Shown here piece by piece: positions 12,480-23,113 of a stretch of DNA of 64,000 nucleotides. A program made the translations under genes and the position numbers. The DNA is from Achatina immaculata (taxonomy: Eukaryota; Mollusca; Gastropoda; Stylommatophora; Achatinidae), in NCBI GenBank assembly GCA_009760885.1, contig CM019718.1, positions 24,243,133 through 24,307,132 of the forward strand. Reading direction: 5' to 3'. Numbering within the stretch: position 1 is the first letter of the stretch; each line of letters starts with the position of its first letter. The notes below the pieces were generated by a model. That model saw only the letters and a list, made by a program, of their open reading frames with translations, made no database searches and was not told the DNA's origin.

Positions 12480-13065
12480 CGTTTTATTATACGCAGCCGA
12501 AACATGAAGAACCATTTATAGAACTGAAAGTAGACTGGGCAGATTTCAAGGAAGATGCTGAAGAATATTTTAAGAATACACTTGGAAGTGCGCGCGCCAA
12601 ATGAGGAAGTACCGAACGAACGGGCATCGAGAGCATCACTAGCGGTCAAAAGAAGAGGATGGACATGGCCGGACCACATACTATGAATGACAAGAACAAG
12701 ACAGGACTATACCACCTTGGCTTAGACAACCCGAAGGAAGAGAAAGAAGAGCAGACCACTGGGAACATAGAGATGCACAGTACAGGAAGAACTAAAGGAA
12801 CTGGGGACATAGAGATGCACAGTACAGGAAGAACTAACGGAACTGGGGACATAGAGATGCACAGTACAGGAAGAACTAAAGGAACGGGGGACATAGAGAT
12901 GCACAGTACAGGAAGAACTAAAGGAAATGGGGATATAGAGATGCACAGTACAGGAAGAACTAAAGGAAGCAGGAAAGACATGGTTTGAGGTATCCCGACT
13001 TGCTTTTGTAGGACTGGCTGAAGAACATTTGTTGATGCCTTGTGCTCCATTTGGAGTACAGAGGA

Positions 13066-13103
<38 letters not shown>

Positions 13104-13104
13104 A
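12480..13104 (+). mobile_element. LINE family 4 3' end with expanded coding repeat
   Basis: A plus-strand 3' end of a non-LTR element. Degraded coding sequence includes a VKRRGWTWPDH-like stretch near 12645 and NDKNKTGLYHLGLDNPKEEKE (about 12686-12748). An in-frame 42-bp array follows, then KDMV and the 3' UTR. The terminus is a (GATGAT)n tail at about 13066-13104. The frame is open through the array (12659-12988). Confidence 0.6.
12765..12970 (+). repeat. 42-bp tandem repeat, array 2
   Basis: About five units, each encoding a version of MHSTGRTKGTGDIE. Sequence either side of the array matches the flanks of array 1 on the 3' side (GGAAGCAGGAAAGACATGG). Confidence 0.9.
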
Positions 13105-14493
13105 CAAAAAAATCTATAGAAATGTTGTGTTGGTCTAGGTGAGACAGTGTTTCTCAGCTAGAATTACATGAAGCTTCAGAGATCCATGAGATGCTACAAA
13201 CGGTTCTTCGAGAGATCGTGATGATGATGATGATGATGATGATAATAATAATAATAACAAAAAGCGCTTTTAACTATTCACCTTTCATGATGTTAACAGA
13301 TCTGTTAGAATGTCCTTTGAGCTCTTACAAGTTTCTATCAGTATTTGGTAGTCATTTAACTTTTCTTGATCCCGCTAGTTTGTAGCTTTAGTGGTTTTTC
13401 TACACGGATGCCCAGAGATTGGAAAATAAGTTCAAGGACTCTATCGTGGTAAAGCGCCTAAGAAAGGCTGTTCTAGAGGTTGGTCTACGAGCAGTCAGAG
13501 GAAAGAGACATGTAAACGCTTTACAAACAATGAAATATGGCGCAGTAACACTCGAGGACCTGAAAATCGCTTCACAAAAAAGCCCGCAGGTATGCAAGAT
13601 TAGCCCAGAAAAGCACTGTTGTGAACTCAGTGGAAGGACCATCTAAAACTTTACTTCAAATCCGAAATTATTTTATACATGTTTAATCTAAAAAAAAAGT
13701 AAATAAACGGTTCTAAGAACAAAGTTTATTATAATAAAAATATTGAATAATCAGACTTTGGACAGGAAAATACGAGTATAATAGAGAATAAGTTCGTTAA
13801 GTTGCATACACTACATTGAAATATTATTTTTCGCTACGGTAATGAACACAATTTGCTATCATGAACCTTGACATGTTGTATTAACACGTACTTATTATTA
13901 TTCATTGGCTTACCATATGTAACTAATAAAAGAATTTTTCCGTCGAAGTTGTATTGTGGCAGTCATGTGATAGTTCTGTAAAACAGAGCAGTTTGGGTAT
14001 TGTATCTGCTTTCACACCGTCACCATTAAATCAATAAACATCAAACAATCCGTAAAGGAGTTTTATTTGAAAATCATGTCACATTACCATCAGACTCTTC
14101 TGTAGCAGATTACCAGCAGAGTTATAATTCTTTTAAAAATGGTTAATACGCTGCACAGAATCAAAGGCCTTTGTATTTAATTACTTTTATTCAAATTACT
14201 TGTCACAACAGTTACTGGCTGTTATAAAAGACAATGATACTTCGCACTGAAATTATTCTCACAAGCGTAGGTAAGTATATGTGTATCTGTATTTCACCTA
14301 CTCTTTCTAGGTGCAGCTTTTGTTGGAGATTAGTCCTTCAGATCCTGGTGTGGGAATGGACTTCTATGACAGCAGTTCATCCAGCCCTTAACCTGTATCG
14401 TTTTGTTTAGAAGATTCTGTAATATTCTATTTTCTTCTTCAAGTGCGCCTGGACAGATCTCTTATAAATAGGAAACTACGAGGTTTTGGTACG
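13105..14493. other. Non-coding stretch
   Basis: No supported gene. CAGTGTTTCTCAG at 13144-13156 resembles a hAT-type terminal repeat, and (GAT)n followed by (AAT)n lies at 13219-13258. A 75-residue ORF at 13419-13646 looks like a fragment of something coding (charged, VKRLRKAVLEVGL), but I cannot name it. Confidence 0.45.
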
Positions 14494-15164
14494 GTAAAGT
14501 AAGATAACAAATATTGTAGGATTAAACCTCGAAAAAATCGTAGACAAAGCACTTTTAGTGAGACGTGAGAGAAAGAAAAATCACAAGAGAATTACCTGGG
14601 ATTCGAACACGGACTCCGGTAGGACGAGCAGCCGTCTAGCCACGAGAGAACAGCGTACTATCGACTTAGCCAACTAGCACCCCAAAAAAAGGTGTTTTGT
14701 TGACAAAGTCTTTAGTAACTGCTCAGCAGACATGAGAGATCGTGACACCCGGAAAGAAACAAGGTCGTGACACACAGAAATTCCGTAGCTTAGATTCATT
14801 CTCTCTAGCAGGTACCAACTAGACAAACATACACACGGTCTCCTGCCATGTCTGCTAGAGAGAATGAATCTAAGCTACGGAGTTTCTGTGTGTCACGACC
14901 TCGTTTCTTTCCGGGTGTCACGATCTCTCATGTCTGCTGAGCAGTTACTAAAGACTATGTCAACAAAACACCTTTTTTTGGGGTGCTAGTTGGCTAAGTC
15001 AGTAGTACGCTGTTCTCTCGTGGCTAGACGGCTGCTCGTCCTATCGGAGTCCGTGTTCGAATCCCAGGTAATTCTCTTGTGATTTTTCTTTCTCTCACGT
15101 CTCACTAAAAGTGCTTTGTCTATGATTTTTTCGAGGTTTAATCCTACAGTATATCTTACTTTAC
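14494..15164. repeat. Foldback element with tRNA-like promoter in each arm
   Basis: Two near-identical inverted arms (14494-14811 and 14852-15164, about 315 nt each) around a 40-nt loop. Each arm carries tRNA-like internal promoter boxes. In the right arm TGGCTAAGTCAG (about 14991-15002) fits an A box and GTTCGAATCC (15055-15064) fits a B box. The left arm has the reverse complements at about 14661-14672 and 14599-14608. This could be two head-to-head tRNA-derived SINEs or a foldback transposon that incorporated one. The arms differ at only a few positions by eye. Confidence 0.8.
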
Positions 15165-15344
15165 TGGACAGATATCATCTGTTTCCCCCTGATCCATTCC
15201 TTTATCTCCATCCAGTGAGGCTCTGCTTTAGAACCAAACCTACAACAGCGGTCTTTATCAAGCGTTGCTCAGGTTGGAAGTTTTCGAACAATAAGGTTCA
15301 CTTTTCATAGATTTCGCAGGTCACGGTATGTTTGCGTAGTTTGT

Positions 15345-15884
15345 AAGTTGTAGATAAAATAGTCAATTTACGGCAATGCGTACGTATAATAATCCAGATA
15401 CAGTAAGTTGAGAATATAATAATATAGTTAAAATAAGTTGTGTGTATAATAAGTTAGTTACAATTCTCTGTAAACATTATAATTTAGCTGCAGTAAGTTG
15501 TAATAAACTTGCCACAGTAAACCATAGTGTTAATAATCCAGTAACAGCAAATTGTAAATATAATAATACAGTTACCGTAAACTGTATAGATAGCAATCCA
15601 GTTATAGTATGTCATAGATAAAAAAATTACAGTTAAAGTATGTTTTTTTTTAAAAGGGGAAAATTCCTGTTTCCGTGCCATTAAGGCGTACTGGGGATAT
15701 GGTGTTAGGCCCGTATTTCCAAAACCTTCGATACATGAAGGTGTGATGTACAGTAAGCTAAAGATATATACAATTCAATTACAGCTGAAATTAGACATAA
15801 TAACCCTGTTACATTAAGCTGTTGATATATTAATCTAGTTACAGTAAGATTTAGATATAATGAAGCAGTTACAGGTTAGCGCTT
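15345..15884. repeat. Degenerate ~33-bp AT-rich tandem array
   Basis: Repeated versions of AATAATCCAGTTACAGTAAG followed by TTGTAGATAT-like sequence, strongly diverged between units. A single similar unit reappears at about 17215-17240 beyond the family-2 LINE, which suggests that the LINE inserted into the array. Confidence 0.6.
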
Positions 15885-17093
15885 TGTCTTACATCTTACA
15901 TCCTTCCCGTGCCGTTAGACATCACATAGGGCTCGCTTTGTAGTTTGCCAAGTTTTCCTGTTTTCGGCGAGCTTTTCAACCTCATCAAAGGATTTTATGC
16001 CTACTAATTTGATCTCTTTTAATAATTTTCTCTTTAGAGTTTCACGTAGTCGACCTCTTTTTCTTCGGCCTTTCGTGTTCCACTTGATAGCTTGCTTTGG
16101 GATTCTCTGACTGTTTCTTCTCATCACGTGACCACCATATGTCCATCTTCTTTTTCTGATCACACATGAGATAGGTTGTTGCTCGCTCATCTGCCTTACC
16201 TCTGCGTTGCTCTTGAATTCGCTCCACTTTATACAGAGTATTTTCCTTAGGCATTTGTTTTCAAAAGAGTCGAATTTGTTGTCTATGTCTTTAATTGTTT
16301 TCCAGTTTTCACATGCTTAAATATGAGGGTATATTACATTTTAATTGAATAGTCTTAACTTGGTTTTTGTGCTTATAACTTTTGAATGCCATACGTTCTC
16401 AAGATTCTTGAAGATTAATGCTGGTTTTGCAATTCTAATTCTAACTTCCTTTCTGGTGTCACCATCCTGGTCTATGTAGCTGCCGAGGTGTGCAAATTGG
16501 TGTACTTCTTCAGCAGCTGTTCCTTCTACGTATATTTTTCCTTCTTGATTAGTGGGAAGTTTCATTATTTTTTTTTCCTTGCTAATTTCAAGTCCTATTT
16601 TGCTAGCCAGTAAAGACAGGGTTTTTGTTTTTTCTTGTATCGAATTCACATTGTCACTGATAAGAGTTATGTCATCTGCAAAATCAAGATCTTCTTGTTG
16701 CGTATCATGTACCCAATCAATGCCCATTTTACCTCTGCAGCATTTTTTTTCATTATGATGTCTATGGCAATTTCAAAAGGCAAGGGAGATAGTATACATC
16801 CTTGTTGTTTCACACCTGTTTCAATCTGGAACCGTTCGTTCATTCCTTCTTCTGTCTTGACTGCACAAACATATCCGTTGTAGAGATCCTTAATGACTTT
16901 GGCAATTTTAGATGGTATTCCATACAGTCTTAAAATTCTCCACAATGAATCTCTGTGTCTTTTTAAAGTCTCTATGAAGTTCAAGATCAGTGGTCTTTGT
17001 TTTTCAATACGTTCTTCAAGTATTATTCTAATAGTAAAGATCTGGCCGAGACAGCTTCTCCCTTTTCGAAATCCTGCTTGTTCTTCTCTATAG
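15885..17093 (-). mobile_element. LINE family 2, minus-strand copy
   Basis: A 5'-truncated minus-strand copy beginning with the family 3' signature (reverse complement of GGCACGGGAAGGATGTAAGA). It encodes EEQAGFRKGRSCLGQIFTIR (about 17030-17093), a CILSPLPF block, DFADDITLISDNVNS (about 16640-16690), the YLGSYIDQDGD equivalent and a C-terminal RRWTYGGHVMRR...KGRRKRGRLRETLKR (15915-16190). Frameshifts make it a pseudogene. Confidence 0.85.
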
Positions 17094-17927
17094 GACAGAT
17101 AAAATGTAGTATTGTCTGAAAGCAAAAAGGACACTACGAAACAGCAAAACATGTGTTTTTGTACCGAAAACGACTCTTAACTGTTATATGTAGGCCACTT
17201 CTTTGTAAAGGATTAACGTAAATATAATAATGCAGTCGCAGTTATGAATGTTTTTTTCTGGAGGGGTGGAGAGAGAGAGAGAGAGTAAAAACTATTTTTC
17301 TGTTCTTTTAAATGAACAATGTTCCTTGTTTCTTTTCTAAGTCACAATGTCTCCCAGAATGTCAAGGGAGCATGCATGTTCAGCTCTTCACCTTTGAAAA
17401 TAATGTTTGGTCATACGAACTCCTAATGACCTCTTTTGAGATACTTGGTTGAGAAACATTGCGCTATAGTGACTGAAGATGTACAGAGTGTGTGGCTGAC
17501 TAGTTTCACTTTGTTTTCGTTTCATTTCTTCTGCATTGCCAGCTTTTACATTCTGATTTAGAGATTGGTGTCATTTATATTTTCGCTCTATAATGTTTTC
17601 GACAACCTCTGAGGCCTGTGATAATGTTGTATGTACGACATCTAGTTTAAGTGTATCAAACCGCTATACTTGCGACTGATAAATTCGCTTTTCTCAAGTC
17701 TTCTTATAACTCTATATTCGACACTTCTGGGTGTCTCTTAGCGTAAAGTTCTTTGATGCGCATTTGTTTTCTCGAGTAACTACAGTTATATTTCTATTTT
17801 GTTGAATAGCGTTGCTCTAAACTATCCGATATTTATCCAGTCTAATTAGCTTTCTTTTCTAAAGTGTTTCGTGTTTCTACTGTTTCCAACGTTTATGCAT
17901 TTTCATACGTCTATCAGATTCTCTCTC

Positions 17928-17988
<61 letters not shown>

Positions 17989-19197
17989 AAATGTACATAC
18001 AGGGTCTTACAGTTTCTATTTCACATCTTTGTGTCATACATCTTTTTCTCTGTTTCATACATCTTTGTCTTTATTTCACACACCTTTGTCTCATACATCT
18101 TTGTCTTTATTCATGCATCTGTGTCTCTGTGTTTAAACTACTTTGACACATTTGAGATTGTTTATCTTCACAGTAACTGTTAAGTTCTTAATCTTGTCTT
18201 GAGTATGATTCCCGTTGTTGCCACAACTACAAGACTAATGGTGAAACATGTAGGCTGAGAGCTGTTATGTAACAGAACAGAGCATTATGATGCATTATAC
18301 TTGCATCTTCTCGGGCATAAAATTTAAAGGAGAAGACAGCAAAGAATGAGGAACACTGATTGTAAATCTGTGACACGCTTAACCTTAACAATAAATAAGG
18401 AGCAAGAGAGACTCAGAATAAGTTTTCAGACGCAATGTTTGCTCCGTATCTGATCTAAACGTGAACGGAAGACCCTTTTACCAACTAGGACAGGAGACAA
18501 ATTAGATAAACTGCACGACGAGCAATATAAACCAAGGTAGTTTATGTAATAATTACAAGCAAACTTGGATGTTATCTAAATCATTGAACTTTAGCTATGA
18601 AGGCTTCGTTTTGACTTTCTGTTCTCCGTGAAAATATGCAATGAATATATTAAAAAAAAGTTAATGCCATTGTCTTAGCAACATTCCAAAATGTGTTTTG
18701 TTTTCAAGATTGTGAATTTCTTCTAGCCCACAGTTATATGACTTTTGATTGATTCTCTGTGTCATAGAATTGTTCTCAGCACATTCAAGGATTATGAGAG
18801 TTGAACTGTCCTGTGTACAATCGTTCACCCTATTCACATGGCACCTTGCTAATTTTTTTTCCTTTCAAATCACAGCAAACTGAACAAGGCGAAAAGAACA
18901 TTCCAAAGAAAAATAATAATAATATTTAAGACGAGATTTCATCATTTAAAACCTAGCACAGCCTGTCGCAGAACATGGTGTTTGAATAACCTGATCTTTG
19001 GTTCATTACAGTCTGAAACTAAACTTGCAAAAACCTACTAGTCCACATCTTCTGTTTTACACAACTAAAAAATTGACAGACAGGAGTAAAGACAGAATGT
19101 GAATTTCCAGTTATAGGTACTCCAGAAATAATAAAGAAAATATTTTCTTGCTTTGTCAGCTGATTTCAGACTTGAGTAACTGGCTGTAACGGAAACA
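17094..19197. other. Non-coding stretch upstream of the lectin gene
   Basis: No gene seen. A GGTTGAGAAACATTG motif (about 17449-17463) resembles the end of a hAT-type element, and a (TC)n microsatellite lies at about 17931-17992. I could not pick out a convincing TATA box or transcription start for the lectin gene within the last few hundred bases. Confidence 0.45.
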
Positions 19198-19252
19198 ATG
19201 AAAGTTACCCTGATTGGATTGCTTCTGGTCTGCCTGCTGTCATTCAGCGCAG
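19198..19252 (+). CDS. H-type lectin exon 1 (start and signal peptide)
   Basis: Begins at ATG 19198 and codes for 18 residues plus one base, all of it signal peptide. A GTGAGT donor follows at 19253. An upstream stop and the hydrophobic core support this start. Confidence 0.85.
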
Positions 19253-22200
19253 GTGAGTGCTCGTAGAGCGAAACCACTTGACCTAGGTTCTCAAGTTTTG
19301 TACTATTTCAACGGTCGACAAAGGCATACTAGGGAAGTTTAGATCTGACATAGCGCATGCAAAATAGCCATCAACAATAAATATTCTTCTTTATCCATCT
19401 TTATCTTTATGTTTTAATCCATATTTTATACGTATGGTGTATGAGCACTGTTATTGCTACAGTATGACTACTCACTAGTGAGGTTGTCCTTACTATTTGA
19501 AATTCACGTTTCTACCTATTTGACAAAGAAAGCTGTTTTGAATTATTTTTATAACATTGGCTATCAGTGCCTACAGAATCATCACGATGCAGAACACTCT
19601 GGGGCAAGCTACTGGAGAAAATTTTGCATGTAAACTCGCTAGTGACTTGGAAGGACTTTGAACGTTCCAGCCCATACTTGGAGGGTATAGAAGTAATAAA
19701 GAGACATGGCTCAATGCTGCAGTCTTTGCTCAGAACGTCTTTGAAGGATTTCAGGCCCGAGTAGAGACATGCGCAGCCCCAGTATACCTAGAAGACCCGT
19801 AAGAAGAGAGTATCATTCAACTACCTTATGCGCATGCTTATTAAACTGAAGGTAGACCCTATTCTCGTCAGATGGGTAGCTGTAGCCCTGATCCAGAGAT
19901 AGGTGATTTTCTGATGTGGCAGCTGGTCTTTAGAGCCGATAACAAAATGTCCAGGTCCTATTCAATGTGTATACGATGACAGTCACTGAACAACTTGCTG
20001 GCAGGGAAAGGACTCTGTTACTTGCTGATGATATTCTAGTGTATTAACAGGGAAAAGACAGACAGGAGACTGCCAATGCATTGCAGAGCGAACTTAATCG
20101 AATCTTCTTCTGGTGTGAAGTCTCTAACGCCCTTGTCAATCCTACAAAAGCATCAATGACATGGTTCTCACTGAACAACCATGTTGTTAACACTGATATG
20201 CCTGTTGTGAGATTGGCTGGCGAGGATGTGAGCAGAATTAATTTGATGACATTACTTGGGAGTGAAGTTTGATCGCAGTTTATGTTTCAAGAAACATATT
20301 GACCACGTGATGATACAACCTCGCAATGGTCTATCGGCAACGAAGGTCATGACAGCTGCCAACACTGAGCACAGGTTACAGTACCTAGAGCTGGTCCTTG
20401 CACTCGACCAGAGCGCCCTAGCCATCCCCACTGTCGGCTCTGCTCAGATCGAAAAACTCGAAAAGGTGCAAAATGAAGCCATGCGATGTAAATCTCAAGT
20501 AGATGACTTCGAAAATTACACGAATTTCAATCCTTCTGTCCTTTGGTGCTGGTTATGGTACTAGTAATGATGAATAACAAAATCTAAGCACTGTTACATC
20601 ATGTCTTTCATAGTAAATCTCGAGAATCACTTCCTTTCACTCGGGTTCACTGCAACGACTCGACTCGGACAAGACTCGATGATAGCGGTTCTGTCTCGAC
20701 TTGCAGCTTGAGAATTTTTTTAATCAGTCGACTCGACTTCAGATCTCAATCGAAGTCCTTATATCTAGCTTCTGGTCGAGTCGCAAGGCCGGTCTCGAGT
20801 CTGTCAATTCAATTATTAAGAATTGCTATTGGTTCTGGCTATTTGATCAGCATTACCAAATGTGATTTATTATAGCGTATACAAATAGCTTTAATTGAGA
20901 AAGTGAGGAAAGTAATGTGAAATAAATAATAGAAACACAGTATTTACTCAGTACCACAACATATTAAATTTCAGTATACCATCAGCGACAATCAGAATAT
21001 ATATATTTTTTTGCCAGCAGTTCTTTCAGTTTGTAAGGACAGAAGCACGTTTTCATCCCTCACATATTTTTAACTCATTTTGCAAATTCCTTGGCACAAT
21101 CACTCGGTCTAAATTAAAGATTTTATTTATAACTGATATCCATTCACTTTGAAAACTGAATAAACTGTGGATTCAATCTAAGATTTGTCTGACAGTGCTC
21201 AAAGGAATGGCATCACTGATGCTTGTGTTGTCTCACTAATACCGATCTGTGTGGTAAAAGCTATGGAGTCGACTGAGTATCAAAATCTCAACCCGCAAGT
21301 CGAGACAGAGCAGTTATATTTTGTCCTCGAGTCTTGTCCTAGTCGAGTCTTTAAAGCGAGTCCGAGTGGAAGGAAGTGATTCTGGAACTCTGGTGTTTTG
21401 AATATTATTATGAAATATTTAACATGTTTTTAGTTCTGAAGAAAGTAATATTTCATAATCTATCACTTTATATTAAAACAACAACTGCCACCACGACTAA
21501 GATAAAAGAATGCATATCTTTTTTCCAAAGTCCAATTTAATTTGCATGAAAGCACAAAACTGCCACAATCATACATGCAGTCATTTCTTAGTTTAAGTAA
21601 GACATCTTAGATATAGCCAAGCGACTGGTCAATGACTCTGTGGTTTAGCTCGATGATGATGATGATGACAGTGGTAGTGTTAGCCGTCCTAACCAGAGCA
21701 TTATTTTTCTCACTTTCTGAAATGAACACATAAAATGGCTCCATGCTCTCTCTCTCCTCTACTCTCTCTCTCTGTCTCTTTCTCTCTGACAGAAGGTCTG
21801 ACTGCTCAGTAAGCTCCACCCTGACGAAAAGCGCGCCAGTACATATCTTGCATGTCTGGCTCTTGTAGCGCAACCTTTTCTAAAGGAACAAACATTTCTA
21901 GTAGATCTGATTGTCTCTTGATATGTTGCATTATCAACAATTAATAACTTAAATTGTATGCTCTATCAAAACAGCTCGAGTGGACGTTGGCACGGTCGAA
22001 TGTGGCGACTCTGACAGCTGGGTCGTTATTCCGGGTCAAGATCCGTCCAACAAACTGCCGGAAAAGGAATCTGTGAGAGATGTGAAATTTTCGAAGCCAT
22101 ATGGCGGAGTTCCTAAAGTTTTTGCTGGCCCTTCTTCCATCGACAGTAATAAGGATTATAACCTGAGATACAATATTTATGTCAAGTCTGTCACAAAAGA

Positions 22201-22288
22201 CGGATTTCGCATCACTTGCACTACATGGTGGGACACAAAAATATATAATCTAAAGGTAAACTGGATCAGTATCAGTGGCACAAGTTAA
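19198..22288 (+). CDS. Secreted H-type lectin (snail agglutinin family), two coding exons
   Basis: Coding exons 19198-19252 and 21975-22288 join in phase 1 (donor AG|GTGAGT, acceptor ACAG|CT) to give 122 residues. Residues 1-18/19 are a signal peptide (MKVTLIGLLLVCLLSFSA), so the product is secreted. The rest is one H-type lectin domain: VECGDSDSW (26-34), VKFSKPYGGVPKV (55-67), NLRY (81-84), VTKDGF (91-96), ITCTTWWDT (98-106) and a closing VNWISISG. H-type lectins such as Helix pomatia agglutinin form trimers and bind GalNAc, and serve in egg-perivitelline or albumen-gland defence. The Arg and first Trp of the known sugar site are conserved (R83, W103), but the next residue, His in the snail agglutinin as I recall it, is Trp here (W104). 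The two mature cysteines (C28, C100) match the family's intrachain pair. Length is typical of single-domain members. Confidence 0.88.
19590..20520 (+). mobile_element. Jockey/I-like LINE reverse transcriptase relic in the lectin intron
   Basis: Shifted frames spell a non-LTR RT of the Jockey/I type: LWGKLLEKILHVNSLV (about 19610-19650), KVDPILVRWVA near 19850, LLADDILVY as the catalytic box (about 20020-20040), LNRIFFWCEVSNALVNPTKAS (20093-20155), then GVKFDRSLCFKKHIDHV (about 20259-20310) and IEKLEKVQNEAMRC (about 20449-20490). Several stops and indels show it is long dead. It differs from all the RTE-like families elsewhere in the window. Confidence 0.75.
20623..21383. mobile_element. Foldback/MITE-like element in the lectin intron
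   Basis: Terminal inverted repeats AGAATCACTTCC.TTCACTCGG: left 20623-20644, right 21362-21383 inverted. Inside them, TCGA-containing repeats (ACTCGACTCGGACAAGACTCG and similar) recur on both sides. The right end continues to GGAACTCTGGTG, whose complement (CAGAGTTCC) resembles a hAT terminus. No transposase is present. I could not find a clean target duplication. Confidence 0.6.
21975..22288 (+). CDS. H-type lectin exon 2 (whole lectin domain)
   Basis: Follows an acceptor ending ACAG at 21974 and runs to TAA at 22286-22288. It encodes the complete H-type lectin domain, so domain and signal peptide are cleanly split between exons. Confidence 0.9.
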
Positions 22289-22329
22289 CTGGTAAATATT
22301 AAACAATGCAGTTATATAAAAAAGTCAAG

Positions 22330-22563
22330 AATAAAGGGGTATTTCTAAGACAAAACACTATTTCAGCTCAAAAAAATTAATACATTTTAGGCAAATCAAT
22401 TTTTTTTCTTTATTTTAAAGGTAAAAAAAAAAAAAAATAGAAAGAGCTTTCATATGTAGCAATCTGGCCAATGGTTTCGTGCAGTTCGAAATGTCTTCTA
22501 TAAAACCTCACTTGATGTTCTCAAAGAACTGAAACGTTGTCTTGGAGATAAATGGCAAATAAA
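22330..22563 (+). promoter_or_regulatory. Candidate polyadenylation signals of the lectin gene
   Basis: AATAAA occurs 42 bases after the stop codon (22330-22335) and again at 22558-22563. Either could end the transcript. Sequence alone does not decide which is used. Confidence 0.4.
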
Positions 22564-22705
22564 ACTCTTGCACCGAAATGATTGTTGTGTTTGTTGTGAT
22601 TATATACGTACAGAAATGTAGCATGTTTGTATATGTGTATGTCTGTTAGTGTGTATGAATGCAGGGATGTATGTATTTTATACACAAAAAAGAATATATG
22701 CATTT

Positions 22706-23025
22706 CATTCATTCATTCCTTTGCATGTCCCTTGTGGAACTTTGCCTCCCAAACAGCACTCCTGTATGCCTCTCGGTTGTGAGCAAGATGGCCTGCTGCT
22801 GCTGCATCCATTTCCAGATCGTCAACGATGTCTTGCAGCCATCTTCGTTTCGGTCTTCCTCTATTTCTTTTTCCCATTATGTATCCTTCCAATACGGTCT
22901 TCTCTAAATTATCATGACGTTTAATGTGTCCAAAATATTTAAGTTTTCTCTCTTTAATCCTCTTTACTAGCCAGCCTTCTTCAATATTAAGCTCTTGTAG
23001 TATAGATATATTTGTTATTTTTTGT
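22706..23025 (-). mobile_element. LINE family 1 copy E
   Basis: A 320-bp minus-strand 3' fragment starting with (ATTC)n and the family 3' end (reverse complement of GGAGGCAAAGTTCCGCAAGG). Direct repeats ATATATGCATTT at 22694-22705 and 23026-23037 flank it. A third ATATATGCATTT lies at 23074-23085. Confidence 0.8.
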
Positions 23026-23047
23026 ATATATGCATTTATGAGTTCTT

Positions 23048-23113
23048 ATTTGTATACATGAATATAAGAACTCATATATGCATTTATGAGTTCTTATATT
23101 CATGTATACAAAT
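23048..23113. repeat. Perfect 28-bp palindrome at the 5' edge of a LINE
   Basis: Arms 23048-23075 and 23086-23113 are exact reverse complements around a 10-nt loop. The right arm is the first part of LINE copy F, so the left arm is an inverted copy of the LINE's truncated 5' end. Confidence 0.85.

Noticed and set aside
12646..13107. 153-residue minus-strand ORF with a His run and Pro/Val/Leu repeats
   Set aside because: Antisense shadow of the 42-bp LINE array and the GATGAT tail.
13419..13646. 75-residue ORF as a small gene
   Set aside because: Charged, coding-like sequence but no recognisable start context, homologous motif or partner exon; left as unassigned.
13144..17463. A single 4.3-kb hAT transposon bounded by CAGTGTTTCTCAG and GGTTGAGAAACATTG
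   Set aside because: The end motifs are similar in inverted orientation, but the adjacent 8-bp flanks do not match and no hAT transposase lies between; treated as separate relics.
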